The notes under the pieces: model-generated
What the model was told of the DNA's origin: nothing
What the model saw: only the letters and a program-made list of their open reading frames with translations
Databases searched by the model: none
Program-made: the position numbers and the translations under genes
In this document: positions 44,165 to 53,036 of the stretch, one piece after another
Numbering within the stretch: position 1 is the stretch's first letter
Layout: every line of letters begins with the position of its first letter
Assembly (NCBI GenBank): GCA_963807925.1
Contig: CAWEDP010000002.1
Location: 1,674,001-1,738,000, forward strand
DNA length: 64,000 nt
Origin: CAWEDP01 sp963807925
GTDB lineage: Bacteria > Acidobacteriota > Vicinamibacteria > Vicinamibacterales > CAVVIG01
Direction of reading: 5' to 3'

Positions 44165-45723
44165 GAAATCGCGCGACGGTGAAGCGAGTCGAGGCGGCGA
44201 CCGCCGACGGGCGAGACGTCGCCGTGCCGGCGCCAGGGCGCTCGGGCCGTTTGCCCCGGCGGCGGCTGGAACTGACCGATGCGCTGCGAACCACGCTGTG
44301 GACGACCGGGTTCGTCGCGGCCCACGTGCCGCTCGCGGTCCTGATCGATTCGAACAAGCCGAACCTCGCCACCGCGCACGCCGTGGTCACGCTGGCGTGC
44401 GGGCTGTGGCTCGCGCTCTCCGGCGAGCTCGAGCACGTGGCGCTCGTCATCGGGTACATCGCCGGCGCCGAGGTGCTCTGGCGCATGACCGGGGCGCAGG
44501 TCAACTGGGAGTTCGGCAAGTACGCCGCAGCTGGAATCATGATCCTCGCCCTGGTGCGCAGGGGGCGCCTGCGGCCGCCTCTCCTGCCCATCCTGTACTT
44601 CGCGCTGCTCCTCCCCTCGACGTGGCTCACGTTGTCCAACCACGACTTCCGGGCCGCGCGCGACCAGATCAGCTTCAACCTGTCCGGGCCGTTCGCGCTG
44701 ATGGTTGCCGCGTGGTTCTTTTCCAAGATTCAGCTCTCCCAGGACCAGGTTCGCACCGTCTTCGTCGCGGTCATCGCTCCCATCGTCGGCGTCGCGACGC
44801 TGGCGGCGCTCGGCGCGTTCGGATCCTCCGATATCGCCTTCTCCGACTCGTCGAATCTGATCTCGAGCGGCGGCTTCGGCCCCAATCAGGTGTCGGCGGT
44901 CCTCGGATTCGGCGCGCTGCTCGCGCTGTTCATCTGCGTGCAGACAGGCACGCTGGCGCCGGTGCGCGTCGTCATGGCCAGCGTGATCGTCGGACTCGGC
45001 GCCCAGAGCGCGCTCACTTTTTCGCGCGGCGGCCTGTACATGGCCGCCGGCGGCGCCGCCGTCGCGGCGCTCTTCGCCGTGAAGGACGCCCGCGTCCGGT
45101 GGCGGCTCCTCCCGCTCGTCGCCGTGATTCTCGTGGTGGGCAACTACCTGGTGCTCCCCTACCTCAACGCGTTCACCAACGGCGAGATCGGGGCCCGCTT
45201 CGAGGACGTCACCGTCACCGGGCGCGACCGTCTGATTCAGGCCGACCTCGATCTCTGGAAAGACAATCCGCTCTTCGGCGTCGGGCCCGGCGAAGGACGG
45301 CTCCAGCGGGGCAACTACTTCCTCGGCAGCGGCAGCGCCGTTCTGACCGCCTCTCCCGTTCGGGCCGTGGCGGCGCACACCGAGTTTTCGCGGCTCCTGT
45401 CCGAGCACGGCACGTTCGGGCTGGTCGCCCTCGTCATCTTCGTGGCGGCCGGCTTCCTGAACGTTCTCAGAAGCCCCGACCCGCGAACCCGGGCGGTGAC
45501 CGCCGGCCTGGTCTGCTGGGGCGCGCTCTACATGGGGAGCAACGCGATGCGGGTCCTGGCGCCGTCCTTTGCGTACGGGATGGCGTTCGCGGCGTTCGTC
45601 GGTCAGGACGGCCGCGTCTGGTCGCCGGCAGCACGCGGACGACGACGACCCGGCCACGTGCGACCGTTGACCGAAGGACATCCCTTGAGCAAGCGGCGTC
45701 TCGCCCTGCTCACCACGCGATGA
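44161..45723 (+). CDS. O-antigen ligase/polymerase-type membrane protein
   Basis: 520 residues with about eleven hydrophobic helices and a long periplasmic loop. Wzy/WaaL-type motifs include SGGFGPNQVSAVLGFGALLA, SALTFSRGGLYMAAGGAAVA (the R-G-G motif of O-antigen ligases) and, in the loop, GRDRLIQADLDLWKDNPLFG with VGPGEG and AAHTEFSRLLSEHGTFGLVA. The H-x-E/LxExG pattern supports a ligase joining polymer to its carrier, or a polymerase. A second member lies at 56411. Overlaps both neighbours by ATGA. Confidence 0.85.
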   Translation: MRNRATVKRVEAATADGRDVAVPAPGRSGRLPRRRLELTDALRTTLWTTGFVAAHVPLAVLIDSNKPNLATAHAVVTLACGLWLALSGELEHVALVIGYIAGAEVLWRMTGAQVNWEFGKYAAAGIMILALVRRGRLRPPLLPILYFALLLPSTWLTLSNHDFRAARDQISFNLSGPFALMVAAWFFSKIQLSQDQVRTVFVAVIAPIVGVATLAALGAFGSSDIAFSDSSNLISSGGFGPNQVSAVLGFGALLALFICVQTGTLAPVRVVMASVIVGLGAQSALTFSRGGLYMAAGGAAVAALFAVKDARVRWRLLPLVAVILVVGNYLVLPYLNAFTNGEIGARFEDVTVTGRDRLIQADLDLWKDNPLFGVGPGEGRLQRGNYFLGSGSAVLTASPVRAVAAHTEFSRLLSEHGTFGLVALVIFVAAGFLNVLRSPDPRTRAVTAGLVCWGALYMGSNAMRVLAPSFAYGMAFAAFVGQDGRVWSPAARGRRRPGHVRPLTEGHPLSKRRLALLTTR

Positions 45724-46769
45724 CGACGAGTCCGGTCCCGGTGCTCCTGGTCGGCAACTTCCTGTCGGGACGTGGACGCTGCCGCAGCATCTGCGAAGAG
45801 CTGGCGGCACGGCTGCCGCAGGCCGGGTGCCCGGTGGTCACCACCTCGTCGAAGCGGGCGAAGTGGCTGCGGCTGGCCGACATGGTGACCACGACGTGGC
45901 GGCGTCGCCACCAGTTCGCGGTCGCGCAGATCGACGTCTTCAGCGGGCCCGCGTTCTTCTGGGCCGAAGCGGCGGCGGCGGCGCTCGCCCTCGCCGGCAA
46001 GCCGTACATCCTGACGCTCCATGGCGGCAACCTCCCGCGCTTTGCGAACGAGCACCCGGAACGTGTCCGTCGGCTCCTGCAATCGTCGGCGGCGGTGACG
46101 ACGCCGTCGCGGTACCTGATGGAGCGCCTCTCGTCGTATCGCGACGACATTCGGTTCATCCCCAACGGCGTGGACGTCGGCTCCTACGCGCCCCGGCCGC
46201 AGGCCGCGGCCGGACCGCGACTGGTCTGGCTTCGCGCCTTTCATCGCATCTACAACCCGTCGCTCGCCGTTCGCACGCTGGCGCTGCTGACGCCCCGCTG
46301 GCCCGACGCGCACCTGACGATGGCCGGTCCCGACAAGGGCGACGGCAGCCTGCAGGCGGCCCGACGGCTGGCAAGCGATCTGGACGTCGCGCGCCACGTG
46401 CAGTTCCGCGGCGCCATTCCCAAGCGCGACGTGCCGGCGCTCCTCGCCGAAGGGGACATCTTTCTCAACACCACCGACGTCGACAACGCGCCGGTGACCG
46501 TCGTGGAAGCCATGGCCACCGGGCTGTGCGTCGTCAGCACGAACGTGGACGGCATTCCGTTTCTCGTGGACGACGAGCGCGACGGTCTGCTGGTGCCGCC
46601 CGACGATGCCGAGGCGATGGCGGGCGCGGTGCGTCGGGTGCTCGAGGATCAGGCGCTGGCGGCGCGTCTGTCGCACAACGCGCGCCGCAAGGCCGAGCAG
46701 CTCGACTGGTCGTGGATTGTCGGAGAGTGGCGCCGCCTGTTCGCGGCGACCGTGGAAGGGGCCGCCTGA
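45720..46769 (+). CDS. GT4-type glycosyltransferase
   Basis: 349 residues. VPVLLVGNFLSGRGRCRSIC at the N-terminus, then PYILTLHGGNLPRFANEHPE, AVTTPSRYLMERLSSY, IRFIPNGVDVGSY, and a donor half with RLVWLRAFHRIYNPSLAVRT, TTDVDNAPVTVVEAMATGLC. The E-x7-E region is NAPVTVVEAMATGLCVVSTN, in which the first Glu is replaced. A retaining GT4 enzyme for the surface polymer is most likely. The start overlaps the ligase stop and the end runs into the CapK-like gene. Confidence 0.87.
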   Translation: MTTSPVPVLLVGNFLSGRGRCRSICEELAARLPQAGCPVVTTSSKRAKWLRLADMVTTTWRRRHQFAVAQIDVFSGPAFFWAEAAAAALALAGKPYILTLHGGNLPRFANEHPERVRRLLQSSAAVTTPSRYLMERLSSYRDDIRFIPNGVDVGSYAPRPQAAAGPRLVWLRAFHRIYNPSLAVRTLALLTPRWPDAHLTMAGPDKGDGSLQAARRLASDLDVARHVQFRGAIPKRDVPALLAEGDIFLNTTDVDNAPVTVVEAMATGLCVVSTNVDGIPFLVDDERDGLLVPPDDAEAMAGAVRRVLEDQALAARLSHNARRKAEQLDWSWIVGEWRRLFAATVEGAA

Positions 46770-48170
46770 CCGACCGCCTGCTGCGCGCGTACCATCGTCT
46801 GCCGCCGGCGCCCCGGTCGATCGTCGCAAGTGTGTGGGGACTCTACCTCCGGTCGTGGCGCTACGACGCGAGCACCGAGCGAGCTCGCCGCGGAGGCCAT
46901 CGAGCGGGAGCGCTGGAGCGCCGGGCGCTGGCGGCAATTCCGTGAAGAGCGGCTCGCGCGCCTGCTGCACAAGGCCGCCATCGACGTGCCGTTCTACCGC
47001 GAGCATTGGGCCGCGCGCCGTCGCCGCGGCGACCACTCGTCGTGGGAGCACCTCGAGAACTGGCCCATCCTCGAGAAAGCCGACATTCGGCGCAACCCGC
47101 TGGCGCTGGTCGCCGAGTCCTCCCCCGTCAACCGGATGTTCCGCGAGCACACCAGCGGCACGTCGGGAACGCCGCTCACCCTGTACCGAAGCCGCGCCAC
47201 CGTGCGCGACTGGTACGCGCTGGCGGAAGCGCGGTGGCGCCAGTGGTACGGCGTCTCGCGTCACGATCGCTGGGCGATTCTCGGCGGGCAGCTCGTCGTG
47301 CCGTCGGCCAGCCGGGTTCCGCCGTTCTGGGTGTGGAACGCGGGGCTCCGGCAGCTGTACATGTCGTCGTACCACCTCGCGCCGGATCTCATCACGCACT
47401 ACCTGGACGCCCTGGCGCGCTTCGGCATCACCTATATCCTCGGCTACAGCTCGTCGCTGCACGCGCTGGCGCTCGGCGCGCGCCGGCTCGGACGCCGCGA
47501 CGTGCAGCTCACGGTCGCCATCACCAACGCGGAGCCGCTGTTCCCCTATCAGCGCCGGACCATCGAGGAAGCCTTCGGCTGTCCCGTGCGCGAGACCTAC
47601 GGCATGGCGGAGATCGTGGCGGCCGCCAGCGAATGCGAGCACGGGACGATGCACCTGTGGCCCGAGGCGGGCGAGCTTGAAGTGTTCGACGGCAACCGGG
47701 CCGTCCCAGGCGGAACAGCCGGCGATCTGATCGGGACCGGCGTGCTCAACACCGACATGCCGCTCGTCCGGTACCGCATCGGCGACCGCGGCGCGCTCGC
47801 CGCCGACAGCGCCCGTGCGTGCCCGTGCGGACGCACGCTGCCCGTGCTCGCCGCCATCGACGGGCGCGCCGACGATGTGCTCTACACGCGGGACGGCCGG
47901 CCGGTCGGCCGTCTGGATCCCGTGTTCAAGGCGGAGCTGCCGCTCGTCGAAGCGCAGATCGTCCAGGAGCGGCTCGACCGGCTGCGCGTCCGCTACGTCC
48001 CGGCGCACGGGTTCACACCCGGCGCCGGGCAGGCGCTCGTCGATCGGCTGCGCGATCGCGTCGGCGACGTCGAGGTGGTGCTCGAGGAGGTCGATCGGGT
48101 GCCGCGGACCGCGCAGGGCAAGTTCCGCGCGGTCGTCTGTGAATTGGCGGATCAACACATCGCGACTTGA
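46766..48170 (+). CDS. CapK-like adenylate-forming enzyme (phenylacetate-CoA ligase type), one frameshift
   Basis: About 467 residues after bridging. An N-terminal stretch TDRLLRAYHRLPPAPRSIVA leads, after a +1 shift near 46880, into ELAAEAIERERWSAGRWRQF. The adenylation core has FREHTSGTSGTPLTLYRSRA (phosphate-binding loop), YILGYSSSLHALALG, VRETYGMAEIVAAASECEHG and LVRYRIGDRGALA, with a C-terminal lysine in RTAQGKFRAVV. CapK-type proteins in capsule loci probably activate an acyl or amino acid group that decorates the polymer; the substrate is unknown. No ATG is present; CTG at 46766 or GTG at 46727 are the choices. The stop overlaps the next frame. Confidence 0.8.
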
Positions 48171-48220
48171 AGCTCGTCGGCGTTCTCCCGGTGACCGAAC
48201 GGCCCCCCCACGTCAATCCC

Positions 48221-49258
48221 ATGTCACTTCCATTCGTCAGCATCGTGATCCCGTGCCGCAACGAGGCGGCCTACATCGACCGTTGTCTCACCTCGATCGA
48301 AACGAGCGATTTTCCCGCCGATCGCCGCGAAGTGCTCGTCGTGGACGGCATGAGCGACGACCAGACGCGGGACATCGTCCGGCGGCACGCGGCCGCGGAC
48401 CCCGCCGTCCGGTTGATCGACAACCCGGCGCGCATCACGCCGACGGCGTTGAACGCCGGGATCCGGGCCGCCAAGGGCGAGATCGTCGTGCGCATCGACG
48501 CGCACGCGATCTACCCGCCGGAGTACCTCTCCAAGCTGGTGCGGTGGCTCGGGACGAGCGGCGCCGACAACGTGGGCGGCGTGTGCGTCACGCGGCCCGG
48601 GAACGGGAGCCCCAAGGCGCAGGCCATCGCGTTCGGGCTGTCGCACCCCTTCGGCGTCGGCAACTCGCGGTTCCGGATCGGCGCGCGCGAGCCCCGATGG
48701 GTGGACACCGTGCCATTCGGCTGCTACCGCCGCGAGGTCTTCGATCGGATCGGGATGTTCGACGAAGAGCTGGTCCGCAATCAGGACGACGAGCTGAACG
48801 CGCGGCTGATTCGCCGCGGCGGACGGATCCTGCTCGTGCCCGAAATCGTCTCCGAGTACTTCGCCAGGTGCGCCATCCGCATGCTGTGGCGGATGTACTA
48901 CCAGTACGGGTATTTCAAGCCGCTCGTGGCGCGGAAGGTCGGGCGCGTGATGACCGTGCGGCAGGTCGTGCCGGCGCTGTTCGTCGCGTCGATCGTCGCC
49001 GGGCTGATGCTGAGCGGCCCGGTCGAGGCGCTCCGGCTGCCGTTCGCCGCCGCGATTGCGCTCTACGTCGCCACCGATCTCGCGATTGCCGGGCACGCCG
49101 CCGGGCGCTACGGGGGACGCTGCGGGTTCTGGCTGACCGTGGTCTTTCCCGTGCTGCACGTCGCGTACGGCCTCGGGTTCATCAGAGGCGTGATGGATTT
49201 CGCCGTCCGGCACCGTGCCGTTACGGGCGAGGTGCGCGCCATGGCGACGTCCCGGTGA
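48221..49258 (+). CDS. GT2-type membrane-linked glycosyltransferase
   Basis: 345 residues. GT-A fold: FVSIVIPCRNEAAYIDRCLT, REVLVVDGMSDDQTRDIVRR, EIVVRIDAHAIYPPEYLSKL (D-x-D-like), then VDTVPFGCYRREVFDRIGMF, VRNQDDELNARLIRRGGRIL. Three C-terminal helices (LFVASIVAGLMLSG, FAAAIALYVATDLAIAG, WLTVVFPVLHVAYGLG) anchor it in the membrane. It resembles succinoglycan-type ExoA enzymes. The ATG at 48221 gives the usual family start; in-frame GTG 48191 and TTG 48167 are alternatives, the latter overlapping the previous stop. Confidence 0.88.
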   Translation: MSLPFVSIVIPCRNEAAYIDRCLTSIETSDFPADRREVLVVDGMSDDQTRDIVRRHAAADPAVRLIDNPARITPTALNAGIRAAKGEIVVRIDAHAIYPPEYLSKLVRWLGTSGADNVGGVCVTRPGNGSPKAQAIAFGLSHPFGVGNSRFRIGAREPRWVDTVPFGCYRREVFDRIGMFDEELVRNQDDELNARLIRRGGRILLVPEIVSEYFARCAIRMLWRMYYQYGYFKPLVARKVGRVMTVRQVVPALFVASIVAGLMLSGPVEALRLPFAAAIALYVATDLAIAGHAAGRYGGRCGFWLTVVFPVLHVAYGLGFIRGVMDFAVRHRAVTGEVRAMATSR

Positions 49259-49983
49259 TGGCCAGTCTCACCGTTCCGGCGAGCGTCCATGCGGAGGAAC
49301 AACGGATCAGGGCTGCGTACGCGCGGCGGGCGCCCGGCGACCGCGAGTCGTGGTTCGACGCCGCGCATCGGTTCATGGTTCAGGACCGCGAGCGGCGGGT
49401 GCTGTCGCTGCTCGCCGCGCAGGGGTTCGATCGGAGGCGGCTCCAGGACGCGCACATTCTCGATGTCGGGTGCGGCACCGGCCAGTGGCTGCGCGATTTC
49501 GTGAAGTGGGGCGCGCGTCCCGAGCACCTGATCGGCGTGGATCTGCTGGCGGACCGGGTCGAGGCGGCGCGCCGTCTGTGCGGCGCCGGCACCACCGTGG
49601 TGCAGGGCAACGGGACGGCGTTTCCCGCGCCGGGCGGATCGTTCGACCTCGTGGTGCAGTCGCTGGTCTTCACGTCGATCCTCGATGTGGACCTGCGGCG
49701 CGCGGTCGCGGCGGAGATGGTGCGGCTGGTCCGGGGGGACGGGCTGATCCTCTGGTACGACTACCACGTGGACAACCCCGCCAACCGCGACGTGCGGGGC
49801 GTCACCAGCCGCGAGATTCGCGACCTGTTCCGCGGGTGCGACATCGAGCTCCACCGGGTGACGCTGGCGCCGCCGCTGGCGCGCCTCGTGGCTCCCGTGT
49901 CGGTCGCCGCGTGCGCGCTGCTCGACTGCATGCCGCTCTTGCGCACGCATTACCTCGGCGCGATCCGCAAGGTCCGCCCGTAG
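49258..49983 (+). CDS. Class I SAM-dependent methyltransferase
   Basis: 241 residues. Motif I is AHILDVGCGTGQWLRDFVKW, with acidic HLIGVDLLADRVEAARRLCG at the end of strand two, motif NGTAFPAPGGSFDLVVQSLV, and VRLVRGDGLILWYDYHVDNP. It probably methylates a sugar hydroxyl or the chain end of the polymer; a methyl cap would suit recognition by the Wzt tail, though this is inferred. The ATG at 49258 directly follows the GT2 stop region; a GTG at 49255 is also possible. Confidence 0.88.
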   Translation: MASLTVPASVHAEEQRIRAAYARRAPGDRESWFDAAHRFMVQDRERRVLSLLAAQGFDRRRLQDAHILDVGCGTGQWLRDFVKWGARPEHLIGVDLLADRVEAARRLCGAGTTVVQGNGTAFPAPGGSFDLVVQSLVFTSILDVDLRRAVAAEMVRLVRGDGLILWYDYHVDNPANRDVRGVTSREIRDLFRGCDIELHRVTLAPPLARLVAPVSVAACALLDCMPLLRTHYLGAIRKVRP

Positions 49984-49997
49984 TCCGCCCGTAGCCC

Positions 49998-50021
49998 GTA
50001 GTGTCCGGCTTCAGCCGGACC
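49998..50021 (+). repeat. Dispersed palindromic repeat
   Basis: One full copy of the GTAGTGTCCGGCTTCAGCCG(GACC) unit in the 67-base gap between the methyltransferase and the priming transferase. Confidence 0.9.
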
Positions 50022-50050
50022 GAAGACGCCCCGAAAAGAGCTCACCTCTC

Positions 50051-50656
50051 ATGAAGCGCACATTCGACGCGATCCTGGCATCGGCCGGCCTGCTCGTCCT
50101 GTCGCCCGTCTTTGCCGTCGTCTCGCTGCTCGTCAAGATCGACTCCGCCGGGCCGGTGTTCTTCCGGCAGGAGCGGGTCGGGCGCCGCTTCCGGCCCTTC
50201 ACCATCTACAAGTTCCGCACGATGCGCGACCGCGCGAGCTGGGGCCGCGCCATCTCGGTGGGCGACGACGACCGCGTGACGCGGGTGGGCCGGGTGCTGC
50301 GGCGGCTGAAGATCGACGAGCTGCCGCAACTCGTCAACGTCGTCCGCGGCGACATGAGCCTCGTCGGTCCCCGGCCGGAGCTGCCGCAGTTCGTGGACAT
50401 GTTCCGCGAAGAGTACGTGGACATCCTCGAAGCGCGGCCCGGCCTGACCGATTTCGCGTCGATCGAGTACCGCCACGAGGCGGCGCTGCTCGCCCTGGTC
50501 GCCGACCCCGAGGCCGAGTACGTCAACCGCATCCTGCCCGACAAGATCCGTCTGTCACGTGAATACGTCCGGCGCGCGTCGATCGCCCTCGACCTGCGCC
50601 TGATCTTCGAGACGCTGTTTCACATCGCGCGCGGCCGTGCGCAAGAGGGCGATTGA
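50051..50656 (+). CDS. Priming sugar-phosphate transferase (bacterial sugar transferase family)
   Basis: 201 residues, the short monotopic form. A membrane-entering helix (RTFDAILASAGLLVLSPVFA) is followed by IDSAGPVFFRQERVGRRFRP, TIYKFRTMR, LKIDELPQLVNVVRGDMSLV and GPRPELPQFV, the catalytic Asp-Glu and phosphate-binding blocks. It transfers a sugar 1-phosphate to undecaprenyl phosphate and so starts each repeat unit. It has an AGAGCTCACC ribosome-site-like leader and precedes the dehydratase by nine bases. Confidence 0.93.
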   Translation: MKRTFDAILASAGLLVLSPVFAVVSLLVKIDSAGPVFFRQERVGRRFRPFTIYKFRTMRDRASWGRAISVGDDDRVTRVGRVLRRLKIDELPQLVNVVRGDMSLVGPRPELPQFVDMFREEYVDILEARPGLTDFASIEYRHEAALLALVADPEAEYVNRILPDKIRLSREYVRRASIALDLRLIFETLFHIARGRAQEGD

Positions 50657-50665
50657 GTCTCCGCC

Positions 50666-52606
50666 ATGTCCCATCTGACAACTGAAGGCCCGCCGCGCCC
50701 GCGCGGCGACAATCCGCCCGGACCCGGGCTTCCCGAGCAGAGCGGCATTCCGATCGTCGATACGCTGCTCAGGTTTCCGCGGCAGTCGCGGCGATTCATG
50801 GTGGCGGCGGTCAACCTGCTGCTCGCCGTCGTCTCGAGCTATCTCGCGTTCAACCTGCGGTTCGACGGACACATTCCGCTCGTGCCGGCGAAGCTGTTCG
50901 TCGCCACGCTGCCGTGGCTGCTCTTGGCGCGCGGCTCGATCTTCTACGTGTTCCGTCTCGACGTCGGCTTGTGGCGCTACGTCGGCCTCTGGGATCTCCG
51001 CCGCATTGTCGTCGCCGTCGTCACGAGCACGGCCGTCTTCTTCGTGTGCGTCCGCTGGATCTACGGGACCGACGACTACCCGCGATCGATCCTCCTGATC
51101 GACTCCGCGCTGCTGCTCATCCTGATGGGCGCGTTCCGCCTCACGCCCCGGCTCTATCGGGAGATGGCGCGCGGGCACGGCGAGAAGCGGCTGCTGATTG
51201 TCGGCGCCGGCGACACCGGCGAGCGCGTGCTGCGCCAGATCCGGCAGAACCCCGCATCGCCCTACGAGCCGATCGGCTTCGTGGACGAGAACCGCGGCAT
51301 CGTCGGCCGCCAGGTGCACGGCGTCCCGGTGCTCGGCACCCCGGAGGATCTCGGCGCCATCGTGGCGCGGACCGGGCCGCAGGAGGTGATGCTCGCCCTC
51401 CCGCACGCCGATCCCGCCCTGCTGCGGCGCATCGTCAGGACCCTCCAGCCGTTCAACCTGCCGATCACGACCGTCGTGGTGAAGACGGCGCCGGGCGGGG
51501 TGAGCGTCGAGCAGATCCGGCACCTGTCCATCGAGGATCTGCTCGCGCGGCCGCCGGTCGATCTCGGCGTCGAGCGCGTGCGCGAGCTCGTGGCCGGCAA
51601 GCGCGTCATGGTCACCGGCGCGGGCGGCTCCATCGGATCCGAGCTCGCTGTCCAGATCGCCGCGCTCGAGCCCGCGACATTAGTGCTCTTCGAGCGGTAC
51701 GAGAACGGCCTGTATGCCGTCGCCAACACGCTTCAGGACGGGTCGGACGCCGCGTGCGTTCGAACGGTGGTGGGCGACATCACCGACGAGGCGCGTGTAA
51801 ACGCCGTGCTGTGCCAGTACCGGCCGCAGATCGTGTTCCACGCGGCGGCGCACAAGCACGTGCCGTTGATGGAGCTGAATCCGTGCGAGGCCGTCAAGAA
51901 CAACGTCGGCGGCACGCGCGTGCTGGCCGAAGCGGCGGAGCGCCACGGGGTCGAGCGGTTCATCCTGATCTCCACCGACAAGGCGGTGAACCCGACGAGC
52001 GTGATGGGCGCGACCAAGCGGGTCGCCGAGCTCGTGCTCCAGTCGCTGTCGGGGCGCGGGCCGACGCGGTTCGTGACCGTGCGGTTCGGCAACGTGCTCG
52101 GCAGCAACGGCAGCGTGCTGCTGCGGTTCCAGGATCAGATCAAGGCGGGCGGCCCGGTGACCGTCACCGACCCGCAGATCACGCGCTATTTCATGCTGAT
52201 TCCCGAGGCCGTGGAGCTGGTGCTGCACGCCGCGGCGGTCGGCGGCGGCGGCGACATTCTGGTGCTCGACATGGGGGAGCAGATTCGCGTCCTCGATCTC
52301 GCGCAGAACCTCATTCGGCTGTCCGGGTTCGTGCCGTACAAGGAGATTCCGATCACGTTCACCGGGCTGCGGCCGGGCGAGAAGCTGTACGAGGAGCTGT
52401 CCGGGCGTGGCGAGCTGATGGAGGCGTCGGCGGTGAACAAGATCTTGCGCATCACGACCAAGACGCCGGCCGAGCCCGGATCGTTCGCGGCGTCGCTGCC
52501 AGACCTCGAGCGATCCGCCGTCGGGGGCAACGTCGACGAGGTGATCTGCCGGCTGTGCGCCCTCGTCCCGACGTTCCAGCCGATGCCGTCCCGCCTCACG
52601 GCATGA
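50666..52606 (+). CDS. WbpM/CapD-type membrane nucleotide-sugar 4,6-dehydratase
   Basis: 646 residues, the long form. Four N-terminal helices (FMVAAVNLLLAVVSSYLAFN and after) are followed by a first Rossmann domain (RLLIVGAGDTGERVLRQIRQ) and a second, catalytic one with VMVTGAGGSIGSELAVQIAA, VFHAAAHKHVPLMELNPCEA and STDKAVNPTSVMGATKRVAE. In the last, Met replaces the SDR tyrosine, as known for the long WbpM group. It makes a UDP-4-keto-6-deoxy sugar from UDP-GlcNAc or similar for deoxyamino sugars. The stop is followed by repeat DNA. Confidence 0.93.
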   Translation: MSHLTTEGPPRPRGDNPPGPGLPEQSGIPIVDTLLRFPRQSRRFMVAAVNLLLAVVSSYLAFNLRFDGHIPLVPAKLFVATLPWLLLARGSIFYVFRLDVGLWRYVGLWDLRRIVVAVVTSTAVFFVCVRWIYGTDDYPRSILLIDSALLLILMGAFRLTPRLYREMARGHGEKRLLIVGAGDTGERVLRQIRQNPASPYEPIGFVDENRGIVGRQVHGVPVLGTPEDLGAIVARTGPQEVMLALPHADPALLRRIVRTLQPFNLPITTVVVKTAPGGVSVEQIRHLSIEDLLARPPVDLGVERVRELVAGKRVMVTGAGGSIGSELAVQIAALEPATLVLFERYENGLYAVANTLQDGSDAACVRTVVGDITDEARVNAVLCQYRPQIVFHAAAHKHVPLMELNPCEAVKNNVGGTRVLAEAAERHGVERFILISTDKAVNPTSVMGATKRVAELVLQSLSGRGPTRFVTVRFGNVLGSNGSVLLRFQDQIKAGGPVTVTDPQITRYFMLIPEAVELVLHAAAVGGGGDILVLDMGEQIRVLDLAQNLIRLSGFVPYKEIPITFTGLRPGEKLYEELSGRGELMEASAVNKILRITTKTPAEPGSFAASLPDLERSAVGGNVDEVICRLCALVPTFQPMPSRLTA

Positions 52607-52615
52607 ACGTCCCCC

Positions 52616-52683
52616 GTAGTGTCCGGCTTTAGCCCGGCTTTAGCCGGACCCGGGTTGCGGTAGTGTCCGGCTTCAGCCGGACC
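52616..52683 (+). repeat. Two dispersed palindromic repeats
   Basis: An expanded copy (52616-52650) in which the centre GGCTTTAGCC is partly doubled, and a full copy (52660-52683). They directly follow the dehydratase stop and lead into family A copy 2. Confidence 0.9.
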
Positions 52684-52701
52684 ACATCTCCGCCCGACCC
52701 G

Positions 52702-52884
52702 CTGGTCGAAAACTGCGCCTCCGGCGACCGGTTCGACGGCGCGGGAAATCGCATCTCCGGGATCTGTGTACAGCGCCGGCCAGGTCCGTGACCTGGCCTG
52801 GACTCGGCCCTGCGATGCGATTTCCCGGCTGCCGCTCGCACCGCGCCGCTCACACGGTTCGCCGGATCCGCCGTTTCCGGCCAG
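52702..52884 (+). repeat. Family A structured repeat, copy 2
   Basis: 183 bp. Ends CTGGTCGAAAACTGCG and CGCCGTTTCCGGCCAG; same inner arms (CGGGAAATCGCAT and ATGCGATTTCCCG) and apical hairpin as copy 1. Lies upstream of the ABC transporter, in the same direction as copy 3 on its other side. A (GAGCCCC)n tract and palindromes at 52924 (half) and 52938-52961 follow. Confidence 0.85.
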
Positions 52885-52994
52885 CCGTCGATCGCTGACT
52901 CGAGCCCCGAGCCCCGAGCCCCGGTAGTGTCCGGCCGGTAGTGTCCGGCTTCAGCCGGACCACGAGTCCCGGACCCCGGATCCCGGGTCCCGCG

Positions 52995-53000
52995 TATAGT
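52995..53000 (+). promoter_or_regulatory. Predicted -10 element of the ABC transporter gene
   Basis: TATAGT at 52995-53000 in the repeat-rich gap. No good -35 is seen. It lies 6 bases before an in-frame TTG (53007) and 36 bases before the GTG at 53037, so the transcript has a very short or no leader. Confidence 0.35.
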
Positions 53001-53036
53001 ACGACCTTGCCCCCCACCCACGACGCCGGGCCTGGC